Shown one piece after another: positions 55,664 through 64,000 of a stretch of DNA of 64,000 nucleotides; position 1 is the first letter of the stretch; every line of letters starts with the position of its first letter. The stretch lies in assembly GCA_037951105.1 (NCBI GenBank), contig JBAMJV010004354.1, positions 30,757-94,756 of the forward strand. Direction: 5' to 3'. A model generated the notes under the pieces. The model was not told where the DNA came from. It saw only the letters and a list, made by a program, of their open reading frames with translations, and did not search any database. Source of the DNA: Echinarachnius parma. Taxonomy: Eukaryota; Echinodermata; Echinoidea; Clypeasteroida; Echinarachniidae. Both the position numbers and the translations under genes were made by a program.

Positions 55664-57670
55664 TCATATTTTGGGGTGAACAGGACCCCTAAAAAAAAAA
55701 TTATAAATTAGAAAGGATGTAAACATGCACGCAGCTTTTGAAGGCTTGGAGACCAGTAATTGAGATATTTCCAACAACTGAGTCAGGGAGACTAAGCTCC
55801 TGTCCAAGGATGAGGTTTTGGCATCTGGGAGTGCAAGAGCATGGTCCGGCATGGATGCACTAAGCCGGGTCATTCGCCGTCTTTCCAAGGAGGGAGGGAG
55901 CATGTCTCCCAGGTCTTTTGGGCAGTGTTGAGAGTGCATTTTGTAAAGCACTAACACTGCAGCTACCTGGCGTCTATGTGCTAGGCTGGGGATTGAGAGT
56001 TGGGTGTGAGCAGTGGTCTCATCATCTCCTATGATATTAAGTGCCTTCTTTTGGATGTTGTCAAGCAAGCTAAGAGTTGATGGGGAAGCATTTGTCCAGC
56101 AGAGGGATGCATATTCCATTACGCTACGAACCTGTGCTTTGTAGACTGTGGCTCTTCCTTTACAATCAAGTTTGTTTGCCACTTTTCTCAGGGCACCAAG
56201 CTTCTGTCCTGCTCTGGTGGTAATAGCTAAGATGTGTTTAGACCAAGTAAGTTTGGAATCGAAGGTGACACCTAGAATTTCAAGCTCATGCTTTGCTGCT
56301 AGCTGGCAGTCTCCTAGATACAAGATCAGTTCTGAGGGAGATCGCTTTCTTGAGAATGTCATGACTTTACATTTTGATGGTTCAAATGTAATCTTCCATG
56401 TGTCTGCCCATGATTTCATCCTGGTCAGGTCTCGGTTTAGGCTGGCTGCAACATCCTTGCTAGCTTGTGGTGAAGGGATTGGGGCATAAAGTGTTGAGTC
56501 GTCAGCATACAGGTATAGCTCATTCTCGCAGACATCTACCAGGTCATCAATATAGACAGAGAACAGAAGTGGTCCAAGTATCGACCCTTGGGGGACTGAA
56601 GCGTTGATGGAAGAAACTTCTGATGCTTGGCCTGACAGTACAACTTTCAGTGACCTATCAGATAGGTAGCTCCGCAACCAGGTTGATAGCTTCCCACAGA
56701 CACCTTTTGAAATTAGTTTCGCAAGAAGTCCATTGTGCCAAACTTTGTCAAAGGCACCTTTTATGTCCAAGGCCACAACACAAACTTCCTCTCCCTTGTC
56801 CAGGGTGTCATTCCATTTCTGGGATAGGATTGTGAGGAGAACACCTGTACTGTGGCCTGGTCGAAAGCCAAATTGTCTGTCGGATATTAGACTGTTCTTG
56901 AAGAAGTAGCTTTGGAGTTGTTGGTTCACAGCTGCTTCCATAACTTTACTGATGATGCTTAGCAGAGAAATTGGTCTGTATTTTGTTGGGTCAGATTTGG
57001 AGTCCCTCTTATGGATAGGTGTAACCCTGGCTGTCTTCCACTGACTTGGGAATACCCCTTGTGAAAAGCAAAGGTGGAAGAGGCGACACAAAGGACTTGC
57101 GAGTTCTGCGCTGCACTCCTTGAGGATCCTGGTGGGAATTTCGTCTGGGCCAGTTGCCTTGTCAGGAGAAAGCTGTTTCAGGAGTCTATGTACAGCCTTA
57201 GGCTTAAACGTGATGCTGTTGATAGAGGCAGTTGTGGATCGGTCCAGATGGGGAGCAAGGTCATCTGCGTCTGGTAAGTGGCATTTCTCGGCAAATGTCT
57301 TGCAGAAGACATCTGACTTTTCCCGTGCTGTAGTGTGGGCTTCTCCATCATGTGCAATGACTGGGATGTCACAGTGGCCAGCTCTACCAGAAAGCAGGTT
57401 GACGACCCGCCACCACTTCTTGCTACTGAGATTGTTGTCAGTGAGGTCTTCTTTAAGTTTGCTGTCATAGTTTCTTTTAGCTTCTTTCGCTACTTTATTG
57501 TAAGACTTTCTTGCTTTAGTGAATTTCTCTTTGTTAGAATCTGTCCCATGCTTCTTAAGTTGTTTGAAGATCCTACGTTTCTTCTTAGCAGCCTTCCGGT
57601 ATTCATCGTTAAACCAGGCTTTGTCACCTGGTTTCTTGGTGACAGTCTTATTGGGAATGTATAGGTCCAT
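55664..57670 (-). CDS. CR1-like reverse transcriptase, open frame
   Basis: A 668-residue frame. The N-terminal linker has KPGDKAWFNDEYRKAAKKKR. The RT fingers read LKQLSPDKATGPDEIPTRIL and YRPISLLSIISKVMEAAV. Next come FGFRPGHSTG, VALDIKGAFDKVWH, SVPQGSILGPLLFSVYIDDL and the catalytic YADD box (388-391). The C-terminal region includes LEILGVTFDSKLTW and LCWTNASPSTLSLLDNIQKK. Its natural ending (LPDSVVGNISITGLQAFKS) is found in the next frame near 55800, so a frameshift replaces the last residues. The ATG is internal to the original long ORF2, so the start is arbitrary. The translated product, if any, would lack the endonuclease. Confidence 0.88.
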   Translation of the reverse strand: MDLYIPNKTVTKKPGDKAWFNDEYRKAAKKKRRIFKQLKKHGTDSNKEKFTKARKSYNKVAKEAKRNYDSKLKEDLTDNNLSSKKWWRVVNLLSGRAGHCDIPVIAHDGEAHTTAREKSDVFCKTFAEKCHLPDADDLAPHLDRSTTASINSITFKPKAVHRLLKQLSPDKATGPDEIPTRILKECSAELASPLCRLFHLCFSQGVFPSQWKTARVTPIHKRDSKSDPTKYRPISLLSIISKVMEAAVNQQLQSYFFKNSLISDRQFGFRPGHSTGVLLTILSQKWNDTLDKGEEVCVVALDIKGAFDKVWHNGLLAKLISKGVCGKLSTWLRSYLSDRSLKVVLSGQASEVSSINASVPQGSILGPLLFSVYIDDLVDVCENELYLYADDSTLYAPIPSPQASKDVAASLNRDLTRMKSWADTWKITFEPSKCKVMTFSRKRSPSELILYLGDCQLAAKHELEILGVTFDSKLTWSKHILAITTRAGQKLGALRKVANKLDCKGRATVYKAQVRSVMEYASLCWTNASPSTLSLLDNIQKKALNIIGDDETTAHTQLSIPSLAHRRQVAAVLVLYKMHSQHCPKDLGDMLPPSLERRRMTRLSASMPDHALALPDAKTSSLDRSLVSLTQLLEISQLLVSKPSKAACMFTSFLIYNFFFRGPVHPKI

Positions 57671-57743
57671 GGCATCAGTGATGATCTCTGTAACCCTATT
57701 ACATGCTCTTTCTGTGTCTTTTTCCTGGAATAATCCAGAGCAG

Positions 57744-58629
57744 TTAACAGTAGTTAGCTTTGTCGTATTGCCAGACTCTCCTCTGGTAAGGCTTATCTCT
57801 GAATGCAGCGACGTCTAGTTTTACCAGCACTGGATTGTGGTCAGAGGTGCCTACATTAGCAAGAGTAGAAGAGGAGGCAGGTATATCAGTCAGTACCAAG
57901 TCCAGTATTTGGTCCCCTCTCGTTGGCTGATTCACAATCTGGTCCAAACCGAGTCCACTTGCAAGCTGTAGCATACGCTGTCCAGGAGAGTCGGTATTGC
58001 GGCTACCCAGCCAGTCTTCATGATGGACATTGAAATCACTGACGAGCATGACACTGTGTGCTCCAAACTCTTCAATTTTTGGAATGGTGTTGATGTCCAA
58101 ATATTCAATTATGGCATTGTTAGCACTGGGTGATCTGTATAGTGCTCCCAATAAGTAACTTCTTAGACTGCAGACTTACTGACAGCCACGTAAGTTCCAG
58201 GTCTTTAGGATCTCTCTGTTGGTCCTGGTGGATGGCAACTCCTTCTAAACAGTAGACCGCGATACCCCCTCCAGATGTTCCAATTCTATCTCTGCGGCAG
58301 CACATGGTGTATCCTGGTATAGAAATACAGTCAGCTCCATCTTGTACTGTTGAATCAAGGAATGTCTCCACTGCGATAACTATTGTTGGCTTTTTCTCCA
58401 AACAAAGGTTGGAAAGTTCTCCAATGTTAGATCTTAAACCGCGGATGTTTACCTCAATTATAAGCAAATTTTTGTCACGTGGTCGTTGGGCGGGCGTATG
58501 TCGTTTCCGATTTAATCTGTCCGTTCGAGGCTTATTTTGTCTGTTTTTGGCAACTAATAGTCGGAATACAGGAGCCGCCGACCCCTGTATCCCCCAAACA
58601 CACTTGAGCAGTGCGGCAGAGGTACACAC
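57744..58629 (-). pseudogene. CR1-like LINE endonuclease, frameshifted
   Basis: Two overlapping frames on the minus strand together make an AP-type endonuclease. The first (58629-58120) has LLIIEVNIRGLRSNIGELSN, VIAVETFLD, GYTMCCRRDR and GGGIAVYC. The second (58151-57744) has GALYRSPSANN, MLVSDFNVHHEDW, QIVNQPTRGDQILDLVLTD and GTSDHNPV. The order N...E-T...SDFN...D-x-V-L-T-D...SDH matches the family's catalytic motifs. A one-base shift separates the two frames near KKLLIG/ALYRSP. A second one-base shift after QYDKANYC separates the endonuclease from the reverse transcriptase frame. Confidence 0.85.
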
Positions 58630-58690
58630 TATACATGACCTGATCTGAAAGCATCAATTGACTCGTAACAGATCGTGTTCAGAAGAACCA

Positions 58691-59524
58691 CTTGGTCAAG
58701 GATGGGGTGATCAGTGTTTGTTACGTACCCCCACTACCCCCCTTTCCTGCATGACCAAAAGACACTAATATCACATCTACATGTAAATGGTCGTGGTATG
58801 ACCATTTACATGTAGATGTACAGTATTCTGTCTGAAGGCAGATTAAAATACCACAGTGAAAAAAGAAGAAAAAAATCTGAAGTCACCAATTGCATGTATG
58901 GATGGTGACCTTTTTATGTACAGAACATATCACATTTGATTTAATTGAATATCTTTAATCATACTCATAAAAAATGTGATTTGAGTTTATTCGCGTGTGC
59001 ATTTTGGACGAGCGCGTAACGCACTTTTAGTGTTACATGACGAAAACACTCCGTTTAAACAGTACCCCAGAAGAAGCCCTGCAAGTGGGGTTGATCACCC
59101 CCAGTTTTTGGCAAGGCTTATCAGCTTCTGTGGTTAATCTCGGCCACTAGAGAGTGTCTTATCAGGCAATGTCAACAATAGATTGTCACTGACTGCATGG
59201 GGAAGCATGATACATAGTCTTACAACTAGGCCTCAAATGTACATATCGTAAAGTTCTGCAGGTGACCAACTATGCTGTACTGTTTGATCGTTGTACCCTG
59301 TCAATGCCTTGTTCCACTTTAGCCTCAATCTCTCTCTCTCACTCTCTCTCTTGTTTTAGTCTCCAGTGTGTTTGAATTCACTATAATTGGGGCACGTAAC
59401 ATGCTCCAACCCAAACAACTTCTGTAACGTAATTTCCAACATTATGTGCCCCCAAAATCAGTCTGACCACGCTACACCAAAACAAGGATCTCTCTTATCT
59501 TTGCTCTTTTACAAAATATAGAGT
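58691..59524. other. Non-coding; perfect hairpin at 58773-58819
   Basis: ACATCTACATGTAAATGGTC and its inverse (58800-58819) flank a 7-base loop. 'GGGGTTGATCACCCC' near 59088 is shared with the tandem array beyond 60.9 kb. No gene is seen. Confidence 0.6.
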
Positions 59525-60290
59525 GAGTTTGTTTGTTTGTTTGTTTTATTTATTTAAACACGGCAATAAAAACTCGCTATCAGCCGTCAGGCTGTTTTTC
59601 AGCAAGTCCGTATATATACATACAAAATACAGAAAACAAATTAAACAAAATACAATTTTTTACATAAATACAAAATTAAACTTACATTAAGATACAATAA
59701 AGAAGCTTATTTAAAAAACAAAACAAAATTGCAGTACAATTAAATAATCATAAAAGTCTGAAAGATCCCAAAAGTCGTGATAAATTACTGTTTGATGGGA
59801 AATATGATTACTTAAACAAAATGGTTACAGTTCAAGGGGGAAAGAAATATATTTTACAAACAAACATAATCTGACATAATCTGGTTTGAAGTCTAACATT
59901 TTGTGGAAGGTTATTGAATAATTTCGATGCTAAATAAATCGTACTATTTTTACGAAAGTTTGTTTGGGGCTTTGGAAGTTGGATTGTACGTTGAGTGTTT
60001 CTAAGTCCATAATTAGATACCTTATAGTTAATTTCAAATTAAAGAGTGTCGGGCAATAAATCATTTAGGAGCTTAAAAAGAAGAATAACAAGGTCTTTCT
60101 TTACTTTAGCGCATAAGTGTTCAACTTGTAACATTTCGAACAACCTCTGTGTAGTACTAAAGCGATAATCTACTATTCTCAGGGTTCTTTTTTGAAGGGT
60201 GTGAAGTCTTTTTATTTGGGTGCGGGGGGGGGGGGGGGCTGACCACACAAATGGGGCGCATCTCATCTCGCACCCCATATCACACCAAAA
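59525..60290 (-). pseudogene. LINE 3' tail (reverse transcriptase C-terminus)
   Basis: The minus-strand frame from 60278 reads TQIKRLHTLQKRTLRIVDY, then TTQRLFEMLQVEHLCAKVKK, then ILLFKLLNDLLPDTL. It continues in another frame with TIRYLIMDLETLNVQSNFQS and PKQTFVKIVRFI. This is the end of a CR1-type RT (…L-Q-K-R-x-x-R-I…LNxLLP…). The 3' end has (GTTT)n on the plus strand. It is 5'-truncated and frameshifted. Confidence 0.75.
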
Positions 60291-60464
60291 TGAGTATAAA
60301 TAATTGTTATTGTATGCTTATGTAATTTGAAGCCAAACAAAAATGTGTATGTGGGGGGGGGGGGGGGGGGGGGGAGGGGCTGCAGCCCTAACCCCCACCC
60401 ACTCCCCCGGTTCCGCGGCCTCTGTATTATGTGCTTTCTAAAACAGTTTGTAAAATGTACCCTC
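60291..60464. other. Non-coding; poly-G tract
   Basis: A G run at about 60353-60374 separates the LINE tail from the tandem array. Nothing else is recognised. Confidence 0.4.
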
Positions 60465-61700
60465 TCTGATTAGTGTTGAATTGTCATTAATATACAGAAT
60501 ATTTCAGTTGCCAAAATATCAACGAGCCTGAAAATATTCTCCAAACAGGTCCAATAATGCCACAAATAGACCATCGCCCCAAAACTCACTTTTAAATTTA
60601 ATCGCAGAATGGACCAACTTGCTATGCCGGAGACCCACAAACTGCTTGGTAAATTCAGAGAGGTGGACGGACTAGCAACCACATCTCTGGTTAATTATAA
60701 CGACTGTGTATATAGTTATCTGCCTTATTTCTTCTTATTTCTCTTTCATGCATCCTTCATTTCCTATACGTTACCCCTTTATGTAATTTATACTGCTTCA
60801 GTGCTCCCTTTTCTTCGCTGGGAATACTTCTCTGACAGATTAGTCCAGTTGATAACATATCAAATGAGCCTGAAAGTATAGACTAATAACTTCCCATGAT
60901 GCTCTAATTAGTGGGGTTGATCACCCCACATTCTCAATTTTAAACGTAGAATGAGCTATTTGCTATGTGTTCTAGTCTATGCCGGAGACCCCAAATCTGC
61001 TTCGTTAATAATAACAAGGGTGTTCTAAAGTACACCTATCTGCCATGTCTCTTGTTATCTCTCTAGCAAACATCACCACTGGACACAGTTAACATCGTTT
61101 GTTTGTTTGCTCTTAAAGTTTACTCTGGGAATAATGTCAAAGTATAATGCTGAAGAAAAAAACATTCTTTTTTAATTATCTATTAAAAATCTGTTCTGTT
61201 CTTTTCTTCTTTTTACTTGGTACCTTGAACGCACATTGATTTAAAATTCTAATAATTTGATTGTAGGCCTACCAGTAAAATATTATGGAGGATACAAATT
61301 CCAACAAAATCATTTTAAAGGGATAGTTGAGTATTGGTCAAACTGAACTTTAATTAGTAACCAAAACCTGCACCATTACAGTACAAAGTAATAGTTATAA
61401 CTTCACCATGCAAGAAAAGTATACACAATTACAAACGACTAAGTAAAACCCCTGTTATCATTCAAAAAAGAGCCGTTACAACTCAAGAGGGCGCTATTTA
61501 AAACAAATCATTAGTTTTAGCCTTTTTTCATTCAAAATTGTGCATTTGATAATCGTTAAAATGATGATTCAATAGAGCTATCATTAAGGACTTTTTAAAA
61601 ACCTATTCTGATTTTTTTTCAAAGTAGGCTTCGAGCATTTTTTGTCTAAATATCGCCCGGTGATTGCCAGTGAAGAACATTTTGAAAACAAATATATGTA
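60465..61700. repeat. 1.24-kb tandem array, unit 1
   Basis: It starts TCTGATTAGTGTTGAATTGT; the same start recurs at 61701 and 62944. Each unit contains a 90-codon open frame on the plus strand (60609-60881 here), a 'GTGGGGTTGATCACCCCAC' palindrome and the left half of MITE family Y. Confidence 0.95.
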
Positions 61701-62943
61701 TCTGATTAGTGTTGAATTGTCATTAATATACAGATTATTTCAGTTGCCAAAATATCAACGAGCCTGAAAATATTCTCCAAACAGGTCCAATAACGCCACA
61801 AATAGACCATCGCCCCATCGCCCAAAACTCACTGTTAAATTTAATTGCAGAATGGACCAACTTGCTATGCCGGAGACCCACAAACTGCTTGGTAATTCAG
61901 AGAGGTGGACGGGACTAGCAACCACATCTCTGGTTAATTATAACGACTGTGTATATACTTATCTGCCTTATTTCTTCTTATTTCTCTTTTATTCATCCTT
62001 CATTTCCTATACGTTACCCCTTTATGTAATTTATACTGCTTCAGTGCTCCCTTTCCTTCGCTGGGAATACTTCTCTGACAGATTAGTCCAGTTGATAACA
62101 TATCAAATGAGCCTGAAAGTATAGACTAATAACTTCCCATGATGCTCTAATTAGTGGGGTTGATCACCCCACATTCTCAATTTTAAACGTAGAATGAGCT
62201 ATTTGCTATGTGTCCTAGTCTATGCCGGAGACCCCAAATCTGCTTCGTTAATAATAACAAGGGTGTTCTAAAGTACACCTATCTGCCATGTCTCTTGTTA
62301 TCTCTCTAGCAAACATCACCACTGGACACAGTTAACATCGTTTGTTTGTTTGCTCTTAAAGTTTACTCTGGGAATAATGTCAAAGTTATAATGCTGAAGA
62401 AAAAAACATTCTTTTTAATTATCTGTTAAAAATCTGTTCTGTTCTTTTCTTCTTTTTACTTGGTACCTTGAACACACATTGATTTAAAATTCTAATAATT
62501 TGATTGTAGGCCTACCAGTAAAATATTATGGAGGATACAAATTCCAACAAAATCATTTTAAAGGGATAGTTGAGTATTGGTCAAACTGAACTTTAATTAG
62601 TAACCAAAACCTGCACCATTACGGTACAAAGTAATAGTTTTAACTTCACCATGCAAGAAAAGTATACACAATTACAAACGACTAAGTAAAACCCCTGTTA
62701 TCATTCAAAAAAGAGCCGTTACAACTCAAGAGGGCGCTATTTAAAACAAATCATTGGTTTTAGCCTTTTTTCATTCAAAATTGTGCATTTGATAATCGTT
62801 AAAATGATGATTCAATAGAGCTATCATTAACGACTTTTTAAAAACCTATTCTGATTTTTTTTCAAAGTAGGCTTCGAGCATTTTTTGTCTAAATATCGCC
62901 CGGTGATTGCCAGTGAAGAACATTTTGAAAACAAATATATGTA
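61701..62943. repeat. 1.24-kb tandem array, unit 2
   Basis: It is nearly identical to unit 1. The open frame is at 61852-62124; it carries a one-base loss and a nearby one-base gain that restore the frame. Confidence 0.95.
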
Positions 62944-64000
62944 TCTGATTAGTGTTGAATTGTCATTAATATACAGATTATTTCAGTTGCCAAAATATCA
63001 ACGAGCCTGAAAATATTCTCCAAACAGGTCCAATAACGCCACAAATAGACCATCGCCCCATCGCCCCAAAACTCACTGTTAAATTTAATTGCAGAATGGA
63101 CCAACTTGCTATGCCGGAGACCCACAAACTGCTTGGTAAATTCAGAGAGGTGGACGGACTAGCAACCACATCTCTGGTTAATTATAACGACTGTGTATAT
63201 ACTTATCTGCCTTATTTCTTCTTATTTCTCTTTTATTCATCCTTCATTTCCTATACGTTACCCCTTTATGTAATTTATACTGCTTCAGTGCTCCCTTTTC
63301 TTCGCTGGGAATACTTCTCTGACAGATTAGTCCAGTTGATAACATATCAAATGAGCCTGAAAGTATAGACTAATAACTTCCCATGATGCTCTAATTAGTG
63401 GGGTTGATCACCCCACATTCTCAATTTTAAACGTAGAATGAGCTATTTGCTATGTGTCCTAGTCTATGCCGGAGACCCCAAATCTGCTTCGTTAATAATA
63501 ACAAGGGTGTTCTAAAGTACACCTATCTGCCATGTCTCTTGTTATCTCTCTAGCAAACATCACCACTGGACACAGTTAACATCGTTTGTTTGTTTGCTCT
63601 TAAAGTTTACTCTGGGAATAATGTCAAACTTATAATGCTGAAGAAAAAACATTCTTTTTTAATTATCTGTTAAAAATCTGTTCTGTTCTTTTCTTCTTTT
63701 TACTTGGTACCTTGAACACACATTGATTTAAAATTCTAATAATTTGATTGTAGGCCTACCAGTAAAATATTATGGAGGATACAAATTCCAACAAAATCAT
63801 TTTAAAGGGATAGTTGAGTATTGGTCAAACTGAACTTTAATTAGTAACCAAAACCTGCACCATTACGGTACAAAGTAATAGTTATAACTTCACCATGCAA
63901 GAAAAGTATACACAATTACAAACGACTAAGTAAAACCCCTGTTATCATTCAAAAAAGAGCCGTTACAACTCAAGAGGGCGCTATTTAAAACAAATCATTG
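62944..64000. repeat. 1.24-kb tandem array, unit 3 (cut by window end)
   Basis: The unit continues to the last base of the window, so the true copy number is unknown. The open frame is at 63096-63368. Confidence 0.95.

Larger units (their letters stand above)
55561..58690 (-). mobile_element. CR1-like LINE, nearly full length but broken
   Basis: It reads from about 58690 down to 55561: endonuclease, then reverse transcriptase. At least three frameshifts are visible (near 58140, near 57745 and near 55815). The 28178-30354 relic is the same family. The exact ends cannot be set because no target-site duplication is obvious. Confidence 0.82.

Overview
This window looks like nuclear DNA from an invertebrate animal, most likely a marine deuterostome (echinoderm, hemichordate or amphioxus type). 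The evidence is AT-rich sequence, small exons with GT-AG splice sites, phase-1 EGF and C-type lectin exons, and very dense non-LTR retrotransposons, a Penelope-like element and MITEs. The exact taxon cannot be fixed by eye. I saw no tRNA, rRNA, CRISPR or bacterial-type gene organisation.

One host gene can be supported. It lies on the minus strand and is transcribed from about 44.8 kb down to about 2.9 kb. It encodes a mosaic extracellular protein with, in order: one F5/8-type C (discoidin) domain over three exons (44774-44602, 37779-37630, 37175-37028); eight calcium-binding EGF-like domains, one per 114-bp phase 1-1 exon (31348, 27087, 26096, 25683, 23818, 22827, 22440, 16559); a long-form C-type lectin-like domain over two exons (11304-11026, 9634-9515); and a Thr/Pro-rich mucin-like exon (about 3245-2866). 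All the junctions that can be checked are in phase. The first exon and signal peptide, and the 3' terminal exons, are not identified. Three of the EGF exons were duplicated as a block by a recent 3.3-kb tandem duplication (21230-24550 and 24551-27819).

The rest is mobile or repeat DNA sitting in introns and flanks. 1-9.5 kb: MITEs, a 1.2-kb foldback and tandem-type repeats carrying hormone-receptor-like half-sites. 11.9-16 kb: a 721-bp TIR element and a 2.8-kb hAT-like element with 8-bp target-site duplication, filled with a satellite array that itself contains a MITE. 18.8-21 kb: two more TIR elements. 28-30.4 kb: a LINE relic interrupted by a SINE-like repeat (itself carrying a foldback) and by a TA-flanked MITE. 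33-34 kb: a Penelope-like GIY-YIG fragment. 34.3-38.4 kb: TIR and palindromic elements. 38.4-41.1 kb: an RTE-like LINE. 41.1-48.4 kb: long palindromic elements, two of them inserted in copies of the same MITE family. 48.6-52.2 kb: LINE pieces and tandem repeats. 52.9-54.4 kb: an element with twelve copies of a 12-bp motif. 55.6-58.7 kb: a broken CR1-like LINE on the minus strand. 60.5 kb to the end: a tandem array of a 1.24-kb unit running out of the window.

Many of these elements are long inverted repeats within the presumed introns of the mosaic gene, so its pre-mRNA would be predicted to form several long double-stranded hairpins.
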